A stretch of DNA of 64,000 bases from Stenotrophomonas sp. 57 (GCF_030291075.1 NZ_CP127407.1:680001-744000), one strand, 5' to 3'. Counted from the stretch's first letter, positions 33,813 through 46,443 are shown. Notes: generated from the letters alone by a model not told the origin. Made by a program: numbers and translations.

Positions 33813-34795
33813 GCCGGGGTGCCCGGATGCGCCCAGAAGCGCAGACCGGTCACCTTCCGGTGTCGCAGTCGCCGGCGGTGCACCTGCCGGTCCTGTACAC
33901 CCAGGTCCTTGAAGGCCTGAGGGTGATCGAAAACGGACGTTATCTGGATGGCACGTTCGGTCGTGGCGGTCATGCACGTGGTGTGCTCACCCAGCTCGGT
34001 CCCGAGGGGCGCCTGCTGGTCATGGACAAGGATCCGGAAGCCATCGCCGTTGCCGAGCGCGATTTCGCGCCGGACCCGCGCGTGTCCATCTTCCGTGGCA
34101 GCTTCGCCCAGCTGCTGCAGTGGGATGCGACGGCCGAAGGCCTGGACGGCGTGCTGTTCGACCTGGGCGTGTCGTCGCCGCAGCTGGACGTGGCCGAGCG
34201 CGGTTTCAGCTTCGGCAAGGACGGCCCGCTGGACATGCGCATGGACCCGGACAGCGGCGAAAGCGCCGCGCAGTGGATCAACCGCGTGGAAGACCGCGAG
34301 ATTGCCGACGTGCTGTGGACCTACGGCGAAGAGCGGCAGAGCCGCCGCATCGCCCGTGCCATCGTAGCGCGCCGCGAGAAGCAGCCGTTCACCCGCACTG
34401 CCGAACTGGCCGAGCTGATCGCTTCGGTGATGCCGCGTGGGAAAGACAAGATCCACCCGGCCACGCGCAGCTTCCAGGCCATCCGCATCCACATCAACCG
34501 CGAGCTGGCCGATCTGGAAGCCGGCCTCGATGCGGCGGTGGAGCGGCTCAAGCCCGGTGGCCGGCTGGCGGTGATCAGCTTCCATTCGCTGGAAGACCGC
34601 ATCGTCAAGCAGTACATGAACCGCCTGGCCAAGGCGCCGCCGGCCAACCGTCGCCTGCCCGAGGCGGTCGCGTTCGTGCCGACGCTGGACCTGATCGGCG
34701 GTGCCATCAAGGCCACCGACGAAGAGCTGGCCGCCAACCCGCGCGCCCGCAGCGCCGTGCTGCGCGTGGCCCAGAAGCGGGAGGCCGACGCATGA
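33809..34795 (+). CDS. rsmH: 16S rRNA (cytosine1402-N4)-methyltransferase RsmH
   Basis: A 328-residue enzyme that N4-methylates C1402 of 16S rRNA, the partner of RsmI encoded 4 kb upstream. The start is a GTG overlapping the mraZ stop; an ATG six codons on is a possible alternative. The SAM site is [57 protein letters not shown] and [15 protein letters not shown] are all family signatures. It ends in ATGA overlap with ftsL. Confidence 0.97.
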   Translation: MSRGARMRPEAQTGHLPVSQSPAVHLPVLYTQVLEGLRVIENGRYLDGTFGRGGHARGVLTQLGPEGRLLVMDKDPEAIAVAERDFAPDPRVSIFRGSFAQLLQWDATAEGLDGVLFDLGVSSPQLDVAERGFSFGKDGPLDMRMDPDSGESAAQWINRVEDREIADVLWTYGEERQSRRIARAIVARREKQPFTRTAELAELIASVMPRGKDKIHPATRSFQAIRIHINRELADLEAGLDAAVERLKPGGRLAVISFHSLEDRIVKQYMNRLAKAPPANRRLPEAVAFVPTLDLIGGAIKATDEELAANPRARSAVLRVAQKREADA

Positions 34796-35055
34796 GCCGG
34801 CTGCTGCTGATCATCCTGTTGGCCTCGACCGTGGCCTCGGCGATCGGCGTCGTGTTCGTGCGCCACCGTCATCGGCAGACGTTCATCGAGCTGTCGCGCG
34901 CCGAACGCAAGCGCGATGACATCAACCTGGAATTCGGCCGCCTGCAGCTGGAACAGGCCACGCTGGCCGAAGCCAACCGCGTGGATCGCATCGCCCGCGA
35001 GAAGCTCGGCATGAAGTTCCCCGAAGCCGGGGACATCGTGGTGGTGCGGCCATGA
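34792..35055 (+). CDS. ftsL: Cell division protein FtsL
   Basis: An 87-residue bitopic membrane protein of the FtsQLB divisome subcomplex. A short cytoplasmic start is followed by a membrane helix ([20 protein letters not shown], about residues 4-23). Then comes a periplasmic coiled coil ([18 protein letters not shown]) and the conserved end [20 protein letters not shown]. Length and position between rsmH and ftsI are typical. It overlaps both neighbours by 4 bp. Confidence 0.94.
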   Translation: MSRLLLIILLASTVASAIGVVFVRHRHRQTFIELSRAERKRDDINLEFGRLQLEQATLAEANRVDRIAREKLGMKFPEAGDIVVVRP

Positions 35056-36896
35056 GCAAGGCCGGCCGCAACCGCCCGCGCAACGCCTTCAACCTGCGCC
35101 AGCGCCTGCGCTGGGTCGCGCTGGCGCTCGGCCTGTGCTCGGTGTCGCTGGTCGGTCGTGCCGCCTACGTGCAGATCATCAACAGCGACTTCTACCAGCG
35201 CCAGGGCGAGGCCCGTTACCTGCGCGAGCTGCCGATCAAGACCTCGCGCGGCATGATCACCGACCGCAACGGCGAGCCGCTGGCGGTATCCACCCCGGTC
35301 GCCTCGATCTGGGTCAATCCGCAGGACCTGCTGCGTTCGCCCGAGCGCATTCCGGAGCTGGCCCAGGCGGTCGGCATGTCCGTGGACGAGCTGAGCAGCC
35401 GCCTGTCGCAGAAGTCGGACAAGGAATTCATGTACCTGCGTCGCCGGATCAATCCGGACGAGGCAGAAAAGGTGGTCGCGCTGAAGATTCCGGGCGTGGC
35501 CGCGCAGCGCGAGTTCCGCCGCTTCTACCCGCAGGGTGAGGCGATGGCGCACGTGCTGGGCTTCACCAACATCGACGACCGCGGCCAGGAAGGCCTGGAG
35601 CTGGCGTTCGATGAATGGCTGCGCGGCAAGGCCGGTGCCAAGCGGGTGATCCGCAACCGCAAGGGCGAGACCGTCGAAAGCGATCTGCTGCGCGCTGCTG
35701 AACCGGGCAAGGACCTGACCCTCAGCATCGACCGCCGCATCCAGTACCTGGCCTTCAAGGAGCTGCGCAACGCGCTGGTCGCCAACAAGGCCGCCGGCGG
35801 TTCGATGGTGATCATGGACGTGACCACCGGCGAGATCCTGGCCATGGTCAACCTGCCGACCTACAACCCGAATTCGCTGACCGGCGCGCTGCCCGATGCG
35901 CGCCGCAACCGTGCGGTGACCGACCTGGTCGAGCCGGGTTCGACGATGAAGCCGCTGACCATCGCCACCGCGCTGCAGGCCGGTGCGGTGACCAAGGACA
36001 CCATCATCGATACCAACCCGGGTTACATGCAGGTAGCCCGCTTCACCATCCGCGACGTGCCGCGCAACAACGGCGTGCTGAACGTGACCGGCGTGATCAC
36101 CCGCAGTTCCAACATCGGCGCGGCCAAGGTTGCGGCGAAGATGCCGGACCAGGTGTTCTATGACGGCGTGCGCCGCTTCGGCTACGGCTCGGTGCCGCAC
36201 AGCGGCTTCCCGGGGGAATCCGGTGGCGTGGTGCGGCGCCCGGCCAACTGGGACGGTGCCACCAAGACCACCATGTCCTACGGCTACGGCCTGAACGTGA
36301 CGCCGCTGCAGATCGCCACCGCCTACTCGGCGCTGGCCAATGGCGGCAAGTTGATCGCACCGACCTTCGTCAAGGGCCAGCGCAACGAGGCGCATCAGAT
36401 CATCGACGAGAACGTCGCCAAGCAGGTGGTGGCGATGATGGAAACGGTGGTCACCCAGGGCGGCGCCAAGCAGGCGGCGGTGCTGGGCTACCGCGTGGCC
36501 GGCAAGACCGGTACCGCGCGAAAGGCCGGTCCAGGTGGTTACGAGCGCGGCCACTACAACGCGCTGTTCGCCGGCGTGGTGCCGGCCACCAACCCGCGCT
36601 TCGCCACCGTCATCGTCATCAACGACCCGCAGGCCGGCAAGTTCTACGGCGGCCTGGTGTCGGCGCCGGTCTATCACAACGTGATGGAAGGCACACTGCG
36701 CCTGATGGACGTGCCGCTGGACGACCTGCAGTCGTGGCTGGCCGCGCAGCAGTCCGGCAAGGTCGGCCACTCGGCCTCGATCCTGCCTGCGCCGCCGGCC
36801 GAAACCGCGTTGCCGGCGGATGCCGCCGCTGAATTCGATGCTGCGCTGCCCAGCGCGCATGCCCAGACGCCGCCCGCTACGGGAGGCACGCAATGA
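35052..36896 (+). CDS. ftsI: Septal peptidoglycan transpeptidase FtsI (PBP3)
   Basis: A 614-residue class B penicillin-binding protein that cross-links septal peptidoglycan. The N-terminal membrane anchor lies at about residues 20-42 ([20 protein letters not shown]). The pedestal domain contains [20 protein letters not shown]. The transpeptidase domain has the active serine in GSTMKPL near residue 297, SSN in SSNIGAAK, and KTGTAR near 480. The tail after about residue 565 is alanine/proline-rich and low in complexity. Target of beta-lactams by family knowledge. Confidence 0.97.
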   Translation: MSKAGRNRPRNAFNLRQRLRWVALALGLCSVSLVGRAAYVQIINSDFYQRQGEARYLRELPIKTSRGMITDRNGEPLAVSTPVASIWVNPQDLLRSPERIPELAQAVGMSVDELSSRLSQKSDKEFMYLRRRINPDEAEKVVALKIPGVAAQREFRRFYPQGEAMAHVLGFTNIDDRGQEGLELAFDEWLRGKAGAKRVIRNRKGETVESDLLRAAEPGKDLTLSIDRRIQYLAFKELRNALVANKAAGGSMVIMDVTTGEILAMVNLPTYNPNSLTGALPDARRNRAVTDLVEPGSTMKPLTIATALQAGAVTKDTIIDTNPGYMQVARFTIRDVPRNNGVLNVTGVITRSSNIGAAKVAAKMPDQVFYDGVRRFGYGSVPHSGFPGESGGVVRRPANWDGATKTTMSYGYGLNVTPLQIATAYSALANGGKLIAPTFVKGQRNEAHQIIDENVAKQVVAMMETVVTQGGAKQAAVLGYRVAGKTGTARKAGPGGYERGHYNALFAGVVPATNPRFATVIVINDPQAGKFYGGLVSAPVYHNVMEGTLRLMDVPLDDLQSWLAAQQSGKVGHSASILPAPPAETALPADAAAEFDAALPSAHAQTPPATGGTQ

Positions 36897-38401
36897 GTCC
36901 TTCGATGTTGCTTTCGCAGTTGCTTCCGGACGTGGCCCTGGCGGGCCATGATCCCGTTCTGACCGGCCTGGTGCTGGACAGCCGCGCCGTGCGCCCCGGC
37001 AATGCCTTCGTCGCCATCGCCGGGTTCGGCGCGCATGGCCTGGGCTTTGTCGAGCAGGCCCGTGCGGCGGGCGCTGGCGCCATCCTGTTCGAACCGCCGG
37101 CACCTGCCGAGCTGCCGGCCCCGATCGATGCGATCGCGGTGCCGGGCCTGCGTGCGCGCATGGGCGCGATGGCCGACCAGTTCCATGGCGCACCGTCGCG
37201 GGCGATGGCGATGGTTGGCGTGACCGGCACCAACGGCAAGACCTCCACCGTGCAGCTGCTGGCCCAGGCCTGGCACCTGCTCGGCACGCCCAGTGGCAGT
37301 ATCGGCACGCTGGGCGCCGGACTTTATGGTGCAGTTGAACCGACCGGTTTCACCACGCCGCTGGTGCTGCAGATGCATGCGCTGCTGGCGCAGCTGCGCG
37401 ACGAAGGTGCGCGCGCGGTGGCGATGGAAGTCAGCTCGCACGCGCTGGACCAGGGCCGCGTCGATGCCGTGCATTACGACGTGGCGGTGTTCACCAACCT
37501 CACCCGCGATCACCTGGATTACCACGGCGACATGGCCAGCTACGGCGCGGCCAAGGCGCGGCTGTTCCATCGCCCGGGCCTGAAGGCGGCGGTGATCAAC
37601 CTGGACGATGCCTTCGGTCGCCAGCTGTTTGCCGGCCTGCCGGCGGGCGTGCAGCCGATCGGCCTGAGTTCGCGTGGTGCCAGCGATGCCAGCGTGCGCG
37701 CCGAAGCATTGCAGCTGGATGGTCGTGGCATTGCGTTCGAACTGGTCATTGACGGCCAGCGCGCCGCGGTGCAGTCGCCGCTGCTGGGCCGCTTCAACGT
37801 GGACAACCTGCTGGCCGTGGCCGGTACCCTGCACGCGCAGGGCCAGCCGCTGCCGCGCATTGCCGAAGTGCTGTCGGCGCTGCAGCCGATCCGCGGCCGC
37901 ATGAACCGCCTCGGCGGCGAAGACGGCCTGCCGACCGTGGTGGTCGACTACGCACATACCCCGGACGCGCTGGAACAGGCGCTGGACAGCCTGCACGGCC
38001 ACCTGCACGGCGCGCTGTTCTGCGTGTTCGGTTGCGGTGGCGAGCGCGATACCGGCAAGCGCCCGCAGATGGCGGCCATTGCCGAGCGCCTGGCCAACCA
38101 TGTCATCGTCACCGACGACAACCCGCGTGGCGAAGATGGCGACGTGATCGTGGCCGACATCCTGGCCGGCTTCCAGAACGCCGAGGCGGTGACCGTGCAG
38201 CGCAGCCGCGCGCGTGCGATCGGCCTGGCGGTGAAGCGCGCCGGCGCCGGCGACATCATCCTGATCGCCGGCAAGGGCCACGAGCCGTACCAGGAGGTCA
38301 ACGGCGTGCGCCATGACTTCGACGACACCGAAGTGGCCGCCGCTGCGCTGGCGGCCAAGGCCGGTGTTCTGAGCTCGCAGGCCGGGGAGGGCATCGCATG
38401 A
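36893..38401 (+). CDS. murE: UDP-MurNAc-L-Ala-D-Glu:meso-diaminopimelate ligase
   Basis: A 502-residue Mur ligase adding the third residue of the stem peptide. The ATP site is [15 protein letters not shown] near residue 110. The carbamylated-lysine region is [16 protein letters not shown], and DNPRGED near residue 410 is the motif that selects meso-diaminopimelate over lysine. [16 protein letters not shown] and [10 protein letters not shown] are further signatures. It overlaps both ftsI and murF by 4 bp. Confidence 0.97.
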   Translation: MSPSMLLSQLLPDVALAGHDPVLTGLVLDSRAVRPGNAFVAIAGFGAHGLGFVEQARAAGAGAILFEPPAPAELPAPIDAIAVPGLRARMGAMADQFHGAPSRAMAMVGVTGTNGKTSTVQLLAQAWHLLGTPSGSIGTLGAGLYGAVEPTGFTTPLVLQMHALLAQLRDEGARAVAMEVSSHALDQGRVDAVHYDVAVFTNLTRDHLDYHGDMASYGAAKARLFHRPGLKAAVINLDDAFGRQLFAGLPAGVQPIGLSSRGASDASVRAEALQLDGRGIAFELVIDGQRAAVQSPLLGRFNVDNLLAVAGTLHAQGQPLPRIAEVLSALQPIRGRMNRLGGEDGLPTVVVDYAHTPDALEQALDSLHGHLHGALFCVFGCGGERDTGKRPQMAAIAERLANHVIVTDDNPRGEDGDVIVADILAGFQNAEAVTVQRSRARAIGLAVKRAGAGDIILIAGKGHEPYQEVNGVRHDFDDTEVAAAALAAKAGVLSSQAGEGIA

Positions 38402-39792
38402 AGCGCACCCTGCTTTCGCTGATCGCGCACTGGGCCGGCGGCGAGATCCACGGCGACGACGTGGCCATCGATGCGGTCAGCCATGACACCCGCAACCTCG
38501 GTCCGGGCAGCCTGTACGTGGCGCTGCGCGGCGAGCGTTTCGACGGTCATGACTTCGCCGCCGACGCACAGGCACGCGGTGCCAGTGCGCTGCTGGTCGA
38601 GCGCCTGCTGCCGATCGAGCTGCCGCAGGTGCTGGTGGCCGACGCCGAGCGGGCGCTGGCGAAGATCGCCACCGGCATGCAGCGTGACCGCGGCACCGAG
38701 GTGTTCGCGATCACCGGCAGCAACGGCAAGACCAGCGTGAAGAGCCTGCTGCTGTCGATCCTGCAGCAGGTGGCACAGCATGCGCACAAGGTGGTCTACG
38801 CCAACCCGGGCAACCGCAACAACGAGATCGGCCTGCCGTTGGCGGTGATCGATGCGCCGGAAGATGCCGACTATGCCGTCTATGAGATGGGCGCCGGCAA
38901 GCCGGGTGACATCGCCTACCTGACCGACATCGCCCGCCCGCGCTATGCGCTGGTCAACAACATCGCCCCGGCACACCTGGAACGCATGGGCAGCCTGCTC
39001 GGCGTGGCGGTGACCAAGGGCGCGATCTATGCCGCATTGCCGGCCGATGGTGTGGCGGTGATCAACGCCGACGATGCCTACGGCCGCTGGTTCGAACAGC
39101 ATTTCGTCGGCACCCCGCCGCGCTGCCGCGTGCTGCGCTATGGCCTGGAACATACCGCCGACGTGACCGCGCGCGACATCCGCGCCGGTGCCCAGGGCAG
39201 CCAGTTCACCCTGGTTTCGCCGGCCGGCGAAGTGCGTGTGGTGCTCGGCCTGCCGGGTCGCCACAACGTCAGCAATGCGCTGGCCGCGGCCAGCCTGGCG
39301 CTGGCTGCCGGTGTCGATCTTGCGCTGATTGCCGCCGGCCTGGCCGAGGCACAGCCGGTGCCGGGTCGGCAGATCGCCCATCAGCTGCGCAACGGCGCGG
39401 TGCTGGTGGATGACAGCTACAACGCCAATCCCGGCTCGCTGGCTGCGGCCATCGATGCCCTGGCCGCCGCCCCGGAAGAGGCTTGGCTGGTGCTGGGCGA
39501 CATGCGCGAACTGGGCCCGGATGCCGAGGCACTGCATGCGCAGGCGGGCATCCGCGCACGCGCTGCCGGACTGAAGCGTCTGTACGCGCTGGGTCCGCTC
39601 AGCGCCGCCGCCGCCACTGCGTTCGGCGAAGGCGGCCGTCATTTCACCACCCATGACGCGCTGTCGCAGGCGCTGAAGGACGAGCTGCACGCCGGCGTGC
39701 GCTGCCTGGTCAAGGGTTCCCGTGGCAGCGCCATGGACACGATTGTCAAAGCGCTGCTGGCGCAAGGAGAGGAATCCCCGCATGTTGTATGA
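38398..39792 (+). CDS. murF: UDP-MurNAc-tripeptide:D-Ala-D-Ala ligase
   Basis: A 464-residue Mur ligase that completes the pentapeptide by adding D-Ala-D-Ala made by Ddl (encoded downstream). Motifs: [24 protein letters not shown] at the N-domain in two segments, [15 protein letters not shown] near residue 108, [27 protein letters not shown], and [25 protein letters not shown] is near the end. It overlaps mraY by 11 bp. Confidence 0.97.
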   Translation: MKRTLLSLIAHWAGGEIHGDDVAIDAVSHDTRNLGPGSLYVALRGERFDGHDFAADAQARGASALLVERLLPIELPQVLVADAERALAKIATGMQRDRGTEVFAITGSNGKTSVKSLLLSILQQVAQHAHKVVYANPGNRNNEIGLPLAVIDAPEDADYAVYEMGAGKPGDIAYLTDIARPRYALVNNIAPAHLERMGSLLGVAVTKGAIYAALPADGVAVINADDAYGRWFEQHFVGTPPRCRVLRYGLEHTADVTARDIRAGAQGSQFTLVSPAGEVRVVLGLPGRHNVSNALAAASLALAAGVDLALIAAGLAEAQPVPGRQIAHQLRNGAVLVDDSYNANPGSLAAAIDALAAAPEEAWLVLGDMRELGPDAEALHAQAGIRARAAGLKRLYALGPLSAAAATAFGEGGRHFTTHDALSQALKDELHAGVRCLVKGSRGSAMDTIVKALLAQGEESPHVV

Positions 39793-40867
39793 ACTGGCTC
39801 GATGGTTGCAGCAGTTGGAGAGCCTGTTCGGGCTGTTCAACTACCAGACGTTCCGCGCCATCCTTGCCGCGCTGACGGCCCTGTTCCTGTCGCTGTGGCT
39901 CGGCCCGGCGATGATCCGCAAGCTTGCCCAGTTCAAGGGCGGCCAGCCGATCCGCCAGGACGGCCCGCAGACCCATTTCTCCAAGGCCGGTACGCCGACC
40001 ATGGGCGGTTCGCTGATCCTGCTCACCATCACCCTGTCGGTGCTGATGTGGGCCGACCTGCGCAACCGCTACGTGTGGCTGGTGCTGGCGGTGATGCTGT
40101 GCTTCGGCGCCATCGGCTGGTATGACGACTGGATCAAGATCGTCCGTCGCGATCCGAACGGCCTGAAGTCGCGCTGGAAGTACCTGCTGCAGTCGATCTT
40201 CGGCCTGGCCGCGGGCCTGTTCCTGTTCTACACGGCCGACGTGCCGGCGGCGCTGACCTTCTACATCCCGATGTTCAAGTCGATCGCGCTGCCGCTGGCC
40301 GGCATCGGCTTCGTGGCCATCGCCTACTTCTGGATCGTCGGTTTCTCCAACGCGGTAAACCTGACCGATGGCCTGGACGGCCTGGCGATCATGCCGACCG
40401 TACTGGTCGCCTGCGCGCTGGGTGTGTTCGCCTATGCCTCGGGCAACGCGGTGTTCGCCAACTACCTGCAGATCCCGCAGATTCCAGGTGCCGGTGAGCT
40501 GGTCATCATCTGCGCGGCGATTGCCGGTGCGGGCCTGGGCTTCCTGTGGTTCAACACCTATCCGGCCATGGTGTTCATGGGCGATATCGGTGCGCTGGCG
40601 CTGGGCGCGGTGCTGGGCACGATCGCGGTGATCACCCGCCAGGAGCTGGTGCTGGTGATCATGGGCGGCGTGTTCGTCATCGAAACCCTGTCGGTGATGA
40701 TCCAGGTCGCCTCGTTCAAGCTGACCGGCAAGCGCGTGTTCCGCATGGCGCCGATCCACCACCATTTCGAACTGAAGGGCTGGCCCGAGCCGCGCGTGAT
40801 CGTGCGCTTCTGGATCATCTCCGTCGTACTCGTGCTGATCGGTCTGGCCACGTTGAAGGTGCGCTGA
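39782..40867 (+). CDS. mraY: Phospho-MurNAc-pentapeptide transferase MraY
   Basis: A 361-residue membrane enzyme that forms lipid I on undecaprenyl phosphate. About ten membrane helices are seen. Catalytic motifs are the aspartates in WYDDWIK (near residue 117), [14 protein letters not shown] (near 193) and [16 protein letters not shown] (near 268), and the histidines in [15 protein letters not shown]. The start is the ATG at 39782 inside the murF end. In most gammaproteobacteria murD would follow; here ftsW follows at once. Confidence 0.97.
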   Translation: MLYELARWLQQLESLFGLFNYQTFRAILAALTALFLSLWLGPAMIRKLAQFKGGQPIRQDGPQTHFSKAGTPTMGGSLILLTITLSVLMWADLRNRYVWLVLAVMLCFGAIGWYDDWIKIVRRDPNGLKSRWKYLLQSIFGLAAGLFLFYTADVPAALTFYIPMFKSIALPLAGIGFVAIAYFWIVGFSNAVNLTDGLDGLAIMPTVLVACALGVFAYASGNAVFANYLQIPQIPGAGELVIICAAIAGAGLGFLWFNTYPAMVFMGDIGALALGAVLGTIAVITRQELVLVIMGGVFVIETLSVMIQVASFKLTGKRVFRMAPIHHHFELKGWPEPRVIVRFWIISVVLVLIGLATLKVR

Positions 40868-40868
40868 G

Positions 40869-42179
40869 ATGAACGACCTGTCCCGCCAGGCAACACGCCT
40901 TGAAGCCATCGAAGGCAGCTACGACAAGTGGCTGCTGGGCGCGATCATCGCGCTCACCGGCGTGGGCGTGGTGATGGTGGCATCCAGTTCGATCGCGCTG
41001 ATGAGCAGCCCGTTCTACTACCTCAATCGCCACCTGATCTTCCTGGCGGTCGGTATCGTGCTGGCGGTCATCGCCGCCCGCACCGAGCTGAAGTCCATCG
41101 AGCAGTACAACCAGATGCTGCTGCTGGGCTGCTTCGTGCTGCTGCTGGCAGTGTTCATGCCGGGGCTGGGCAGTACGGTCAACGGAGCGCGCCGCTGGAT
41201 CAACCTGGGCATCTCCAAGTTCCAGACGGTCGAGGCGGTGAAGGTGCTCTACATCGTCTGGCTGTCCAGCTATCTGGTGCGCTTCCGCGACGAAGTCAAC
41301 GCGACCTGGCCGGCGATGCTCAAGCCGCTGGGCGTGGCCGGTGCGCTGGTGGTGCTGCTGCTGCTGCAGCCGGACTTCGGCTCGTCCACCCTGCTGCTGG
41401 CGATCACCGCCGGCATGCTGGTACTGGGCGGGGTGAACATGCCGCGCATGTCGATGCCGGTGATCATCGGCCTGGTAGGGATGAGCGCGCTGGCGATCAT
41501 CGAGCCGTACCGGATGCGCCGCATTACTTCCTTCCTGGACCCATGGGCCGACCAGCAGGGGGACGGCTACCAGCTGTCCAACGCGCTGATGGCGGTGGGC
41601 CGTGGCGAGTGGACCGGCGTTGGCCTGGGCAACTCGGTGCAGAAGCTGTACTACCTGCCTGAAGCGCACACCGACTTCATCTTCTCGGTGACCGCCGAGG
41701 AATTCGGCTTCCTGGGCACCTGCGTGATCGTGGCCCTGTACGCGCTGCTGGTCGGCCGCACCTTCTGGCTGGGCATGCGCTGCGTGGAAATGAAGCGCCA
41801 CTTCTCCGGCTACATCGCCTTCGGCATCGGCCTGTGGATCAGCATGCAGACCTTCGTCTCGATCGGCGTGAACCTGGGCATCCTGCCGACCAAGGGCCTG
41901 ACCCTGCCGCTGATCTCCTCCGGCGGTTCGTCGGTGCTGATGACCTGTGTGGCGATGGGCCTGCTGCTGCGCGTGTCCTATGAGCTCAAGCGCGCCGAGC
42001 GCCGTCAGGCCGTGCGCATCGGTGGCGCCGAGGACGCCGCTGCCGAGCCGAGCGACGCGCCGGTCGCGGCCAGCGTTCCGGTGAGCGCCGAGCCGGTGGC
42101 TGCCGCAGCGCCGAACGCTGCGCGTGGCACCAGCCGCCTGCAGTCGCGCATCGAGCCGACCTTCGGGAGGCTGTCATGA
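40869..42179 (+). CDS. ftsW: Septal peptidoglycan glycosyltransferase FtsW
   Basis: A 436-residue SEDS-family polymerase that works with FtsI. Ten membrane helices are predicted by eye. Family motifs include [11 protein letters not shown] in helix 1, [17 protein letters not shown] with the key residues of the catalytic loop, [13 protein letters not shown], and [35 protein letters not shown] is near the C-terminus. The last ~60 residues are an alanine/proline-rich cytoplasmic tail ([18 protein letters not shown]). It overlaps murG by 4 bp. Confidence 0.96.
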   Translation: MNDLSRQATRLEAIEGSYDKWLLGAIIALTGVGVVMVASSSIALMSSPFYYLNRHLIFLAVGIVLAVIAARTELKSIEQYNQMLLLGCFVLLLAVFMPGLGSTVNGARRWINLGISKFQTVEAVKVLYIVWLSSYLVRFRDEVNATWPAMLKPLGVAGALVVLLLLQPDFGSSTLLLAITAGMLVLGGVNMPRMSMPVIIGLVGMSALAIIEPYRMRRITSFLDPWADQQGDGYQLSNALMAVGRGEWTGVGLGNSVQKLYYLPEAHTDFIFSVTAEEFGFLGTCVIVALYALLVGRTFWLGMRCVEMKRHFSGYIAFGIGLWISMQTFVSIGVNLGILPTKGLTLPLISSGGSSVLMTCVAMGLLLRVSYELKRAERRQAVRIGGAEDAAAEPSDAPVAASVPVSAEPVAAAAPNAARGTSRLQSRIEPTFGRLS

Positions 42180-43261
42180 GCAGCGCTTCCAACGCCCGCC
42201 CGGTGATGATCCTGGCCGGTGGTACCGGCGGTCACATCTTCCCCGGCCTGGCCGTGGCCCGCGTGCTGCGCGAGCGTGGCGTGCCGGTCACCTGGATGGG
42301 CGCCGAAGGCGCCATGGAAACCCGCCTGGTGCCGAAGCACGACATCGCCATCGACACGCTGGCCATCACCGGCCTGCGCGGCAAGGGCAAGCTGGCCCTG
42401 CTGGGTGCGCCGTGGCGGCTGATGCGCGCGCTGCGCGCGGCCGGCATGATCATCCGCAAGCGTCAGCCGCGTGCGGTGGTGGCCTTCGGCGGCTTTGCCT
42501 CCGGCCCCGGTGGCATGGCCACGCGCCTGCACGGTCTGCCGCTGATCGTGCACGAGCAGAACCGCGCACCGGGCATGACCAACCGCATCCTGTCGCGCTA
42601 TGCGCGCCGCCTGTTGACCGGCTTCCCGGGCACCTTCGCCAAGCGCGAGGAGTTCGTCGGCAACCCGGTGCGTGCTGAGATTGCCGCCATCGCACCGCCG
42701 GAACAGCGCTTCGCCGACCGCCACGGCCCGCTGCGCGTGCTGGTGGTGGGTGGCAGCCAGGGTGCACGTGCGCTCAACACCGGCGTGCCGCAGGCCATCG
42801 CTGCACTGGGCGCCGCGGTCCCGGTGCAGGTGCGCCACCAGAGCGGCGAGAAGATGCATGCCGAAGCGGTCGATGCGTATGCCAAGGCCGGCGTGCAGGC
42901 CGAGATCACGCCGTTCATCGCCGACATGGCCGAAGCCTTTGCATGGGCCGACCTGGTGGTGTGCCGCGCCGGCGCGTCGACGCTGGCCGAGCTGTGCGCG
43001 GTCGGTGTCGGCAGCGTGCTGGTGCCATTCCCCGCCGCCGTCGACGATCACCAGACCCGCAATGCGGAGTACCTGGTCGAGCGCGGCGCGGCGGTGTTGC
43101 TGAAGCAGGACGGAACGCTGGCCGACGGCATTGCCGCACTGCTGCGCGATCTGTCCGAAAATCCCGCCCGCCGCATGCAGATGGCGCACGCCGCGCGTGC
43201 CCTGGCCAAGGTCGATGCCGCCGAGCGCATCGCCGATATCATTCTTGAGGAAGCTGTATGA
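42176..43261 (+). CDS. murG: UDP-GlcNAc:lipid I N-acetylglucosaminyltransferase
   Basis: A 361-residue peripheral GT28-family enzyme making lipid II at the inner face of the membrane. The N-domain loop [15 protein letters not shown] (residues 12-26) is the classic G-loop. [36 protein letters not shown] and [10 protein letters not shown] follow. The donor-binding segment is [11 protein letters not shown], and [17 protein letters not shown] completes the site. A 40-bp gap separates it from murC, one of the few gaps in the cluster. Confidence 0.97.
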   Translation: MSSASNARPVMILAGGTGGHIFPGLAVARVLRERGVPVTWMGAEGAMETRLVPKHDIAIDTLAITGLRGKGKLALLGAPWRLMRALRAAGMIIRKRQPRAVVAFGGFASGPGGMATRLHGLPLIVHEQNRAPGMTNRILSRYARRLLTGFPGTFAKREEFVGNPVRAEIAAIAPPEQRFADRHGPLRVLVVGGSQGARALNTGVPQAIAALGAAVPVQVRHQSGEKMHAEAVDAYAKAGVQAEITPFIADMAEAFAWADLVVCRAGASTLAELCAVGVGSVLVPFPAAVDDHQTRNAEYLVERGAAVLLKQDGTLADGIAALLRDLSENPARRMQMAHAARALAKVDAAERIADIILEEAV

Positions 43262-43301
43262 AGAAGGCATGCCACCGCGCCTGCCCTGCGCGAGGCCGCG
43301 C

Positions 43302-44738
43302 ATGATCCGTCGCCTGCACGACACCAACGACCTGGTGCGCGCCTTCCCGCGCGTGCATTTCGTCGGCATCGGCGGCACCGGCATGAGCGGTATCGCCGAA
43401 GTGATGCTGACGCTGGGCTATGAAGTGTCCGGCTCGGACAACGCCGACAACGTGGCGACCCGTCGCCTGGCCAGCCTGGGTGCGCGCATCATGCGCGGCC
43501 ACTCCGCGGCCAACGTGCTGGGCACCGACTGCGTGGTGGTCTCCAGTGCCATCCGCGACGACAACCCGGAACTGATGGAGGCGCGCAGCCAGCGCATTCC
43601 GATCATGCCGCGTGCGGCGATGCTGGCCGAGCTGATGCGCTTCCGCCGCGGCATCGCGGTGGCCGGTACCCATGGCAAGACCACCACCACCAGCCTGACC
43701 GCGGCGGTGCTGAGCGAAGGTGGCCTGGACCCGACCTTCGTGATCGGTGGCCAGCTGCTGGCCGCCGGTGCCAACGCCAAGCTGGGTGGTGGGCAGTGGC
43801 TGGTGGCCGAGGCCGATGAAAGCGATGGCAGCTTCCTGCGCCTGAACCCGCTGATGTCGATCATCACCAACATTGATGCGGATCACCTGGAGAACTACGG
43901 CAACGACTTTGCCCGCGTGCAGGCGGCGTTCGCCGAGTTCCTGCAGCGCCTGCCGTTCTACGGCCTGGCGGTGCTGTGCATCGACGACCCGGAAGTGGCC
44001 GCGCTGGCGGCGAAGACCCCGCGCCACGTGATGAGCTACGGCATGAGCCCGCAGGCCGACGTGCGTGCCGAGAACGTGGTGCAGGAAGGGTCGCGCATGC
44101 GCTTCACCCTGCGCCTGCCGCAGGGCACCAGCCAGGAAGTGGTGCTGGCGCTGCCGGGCAGGCACAACGTGCTCAACGCGCTGGCCGCTGCGGCGGTGGG
44201 CTGGCAGCTGGGCGTGGCTCCGGACGCGATCGCATGCGCGCTGGAAAGTTTCGCCGGCGTTGGCCGTCGCTTCAACGATCTGGGCGAGGTGACCACCGCC
44301 AGCGGTGCCAAGGTCCGCATCATTGACGACTACGGCCATCACCCGAGCGAGCTGGAGGCTGTGTTTGCCGCCGCCCGCGGTGGCTGGGCCGACAAGCGCC
44401 TGGTGGTGGCCTTCCAGCCGCACCGCTACAGCCGTACCCGCGATCAGTTCGACAAGTTCGCTGCCGTGCTGTCCAGCGTCGACGCGCTGGTGCTGAGCGA
44501 GGTCTACCCGGCCGGTGAGGAGCCGATTGCCGGTGCCGATTCGCACGCGCTGGCCCGTGCCATCCGTGCGCGCGGCCGCAGCGAGCCGGTGGTGGTGGGC
44601 AAGGCCGCCGAACTGGCCAGCGTGCTGCCCGACGTGCTGCAGGACGGTGATCTGCTGCTGATGATGGGGGCGGGCGACATTGGCGCCGTCGCGAGCCATA
44701 TCGCCGTGGAAGGTTTCAAGGCGGAGGGTGAAGCGTGA
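43302..44738 (+). CDS. murC: UDP-N-acetylmuramate:L-alanine ligase
   Basis: A 478-residue Mur ligase catalysing the first stem-peptide addition. The start MIRRLHD at 43302 follows GCGAGG and gives the expected length; an ATG eleven codons earlier is weaker. Motifs are [37 protein letters not shown] near residue 120, [17 protein letters not shown], and [29 protein letters not shown] and MGAGDIGAV close the protein. It overlaps ddl by 4 bp (GTGA). Confidence 0.97.
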   Translation: MIRRLHDTNDLVRAFPRVHFVGIGGTGMSGIAEVMLTLGYEVSGSDNADNVATRRLASLGARIMRGHSAANVLGTDCVVVSSAIRDDNPELMEARSQRIPIMPRAAMLAELMRFRRGIAVAGTHGKTTTTSLTAAVLSEGGLDPTFVIGGQLLAAGANAKLGGGQWLVAEADESDGSFLRLNPLMSIITNIDADHLENYGNDFARVQAAFAEFLQRLPFYGLAVLCIDDPEVAALAAKTPRHVMSYGMSPQADVRAENVVQEGSRMRFTLRLPQGTSQEVVLALPGRHNVLNALAAAAVGWQLGVAPDAIACALESFAGVGRRFNDLGEVTTASGAKVRIIDDYGHHPSELEAVFAAARGGWADKRLVVAFQPHRYSRTRDQFDKFAAVLSSVDALVLSEVYPAGEEPIAGADSHALARAIRARGRSEPVVVGKAAELASVLPDVLQDGDLLLMMGAGDIGAVASHIAVEGFKAEGEA

Positions 44739-45697
44739 GTACGCTGACGTTCCCGCCGCTGCGCGTGACCGACCCGGCCGTGTTCGGCCGCGTCGCCGTG
44801 CTGCTCGGTGGCAGCTCCAGCGAGCGCGAAGTGTCGCTGGATTCGGGCCGCAACGTACTCGAAGCCCTGCAGTCGCGCGGCGTCGATGCGTTCGCGGTGG
44901 ATGGCATCCCGGCGCTGGCCAAGGCCCTGGCCGCCGGTGGCATCGACCGCGTGTTCAACATCCTGCACGGCCACAACGGTGGCGGTGAGGACGGCATCGT
45001 GCAAGGCCTGATGGATGCCTTCGGCGTGCCGTACACCGGTTCGGACGTGCTGGGTTCGGCGCTGAGCATGGACAAGATCCGCACCAAGCAGGTGTGGCTG
45101 TCGCTGGGCCTGCCGACCCCGCAGTACCGGAAGGTCGACGCGTCGAACGTGCATGCGCTGGCGGCCGAACTGGGCCTGCCGGTGGTGGTGAAGCCGGCCA
45201 ATGAAGGGTCCAGCGTGGGCATCAGCCGGGTCACCGACGAGGCCGGCCTGGATGAGGCCGTGGCGCTGGCCGCACGCTACGACGGCCAGCTGCTGATGGA
45301 GCAGATGGTGGTCGGCGACGAACTGACCGTGGCCATCCTCGGTGACGTCGCGCTGCCGTCGATCCGCATCGTGCCCAAGGGACAGTGGTACGACTACAAC
45401 GCCAAGTATATCGCCGAGGACACCCAGTACCTGTGCCCGGGCCTGGACGGTGCCGACGAGGACGAGATCCGCCGCATCGCGCTGGCCGCGTTCCGTGCCG
45501 CCGGTTGCCGTGGCTGGGGCCGCGTGGATGTCATGCGTGACCGCAGCAGCGGCCGCTTCTTCCTGCTGGAAGTGAACACCGCGCCGGGCATGACCAGCCA
45601 CTCGCTGGTGCCCAAGGCGGCCGGGCAGGCCGGCATCAACTTTGAAGAGCTGGTGTGGCGCGTGCTGGAACAGACCCTGGAGGCCTCGCACGCATGA
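44735..45697 (+). CDS. ddl: D-alanine--D-alanine ligase
   Basis: A 320-residue ATP-grasp enzyme making the dipeptide used by MurF. The start is a GTG at 44735 overlapping the murC stop. Motifs are [19 protein letters not shown] near residue 20, [33 protein letters not shown], and [24 protein letters not shown] and [20 protein letters not shown] carry the metal ligands. DdlB type by location between murC and ftsQ. Confidence 0.97.
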   Translation: MSTLTFPPLRVTDPAVFGRVAVLLGGSSSEREVSLDSGRNVLEALQSRGVDAFAVDGIPALAKALAAGGIDRVFNILHGHNGGGEDGIVQGLMDAFGVPYTGSDVLGSALSMDKIRTKQVWLSLGLPTPQYRKVDASNVHALAAELGLPVVVKPANEGSSVGISRVTDEAGLDEAVALAARYDGQLLMEQMVVGDELTVAILGDVALPSIRIVPKGQWYDYNAKYIAEDTQYLCPGLDGADEDEIRRIALAAFRAAGCRGWGRVDVMRDRSSGRFFLLEVNTAPGMTSHSLVPKAAGQAGINFEELVWRVLEQTLEASHA

Positions 45698-46443
45698 ACG
45701 CGGTGCTGCGCATCTTCGTCTGGCTGTTGGCGCTGTCGGTGGTTGCACTGCCGGTGGTGGCCGTGGTCAATGGCTGGGTCGGCGCCGAGCGCTGGCCGCT
45801 GGCGAAGCTGCGCGTGCACGGTGAGTTCAAGCGTGTACCGGCCGAACAGCTGCAGCAGGTACTGCTGCCCTACGCGCGCGCCGGGTTCTTCGCGGTCAAG
45901 CTGCAGGATGCCCAGGACGCACTGGAAAAGCTGCCGTGGGTGGAAAGCGCGCGGGTACGCAAGCAGTGGCCGGATGTGCTGGAAGTGACCCTGGTCGAGC
46001 ACAAGCCATTCGCGCGCTGGGGCAACGATCGCCTGGTCTCCGAGCAGGGCAAGCTGTTCCCCACGCCGAAGAAGCTGGCCGACCTGGCGCTGCCGGAACT
46101 GGACGGCCCGGACAGCCAGACCGAAGAAGTGATGAAGCTGTACAGCGACTCGCGTGCATTGTTCGCACCGGCCGGCGTCGACGTGCGCCGGGTGACGATG
46201 GATGCACGCGGCAGCTGGTCGCTGGTGCTGAGCAACGGCACCGAAGTGGTGGTTGGCCGCGACGACGCGCGCTCGCGCCTGCAGCGCTTCGTCAAGGTGC
46301 TGCCGCAGCTGAACCGCCAGGACGCGCCGATCGAGCGCGCCGACCTCCGTTACACCAATGGTTTCACGCTGAGCTGGGGTACCCCGGCCACGCCGGCGAA
46401 AACGCCGGCGACCCCGGCCAGCAGGACGCAGGAAAGGACATGA
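45694..46443 (+). CDS. ftsQ: Cell division protein FtsQ
   Basis: A 249-residue bitopic divisome protein. The membrane helix is at about residues 7-30 ([19 protein letters not shown]). The POTRA domain follows ([19 protein letters not shown] to about residue 110), including the pattern [20 protein letters not shown]. The FtsQ/DivIB beta domain ends at [10 protein letters not shown]. The last 20 residues are threonine/proline/alanine repeats. Overlaps of 4 bp join it to ddl and ftsA. Confidence 0.95.
   Translation: MNAVLRIFVWLLALSVVALPVVAVVNGWVGAERWPLAKLRVHGEFKRVPAEQLQQVLLPYARAGFFAVKLQDAQDALEKLPWVESARVRKQWPDVLEVTLVEHKPFARWGNDRLVSEQGKLFPTPKKLADLALPELDGPDSQTEEVMKLYSDSRALFAPAGVDVRRVTMDARGSWSLVLSNGTEVVVGRDDARSRLQRFVKVLPQLNRQDAPIERADLRYTNGFTLSWGTPATPAKTPATPASRTQERT

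Noticed and set aside
34869..37193. A 774-codon minus-strand frame opposite ftsL-ftsI-murE
   Set aside because: Antisense shadow of three well-defined dcw genes; long frames on both strands are common at this GC content.
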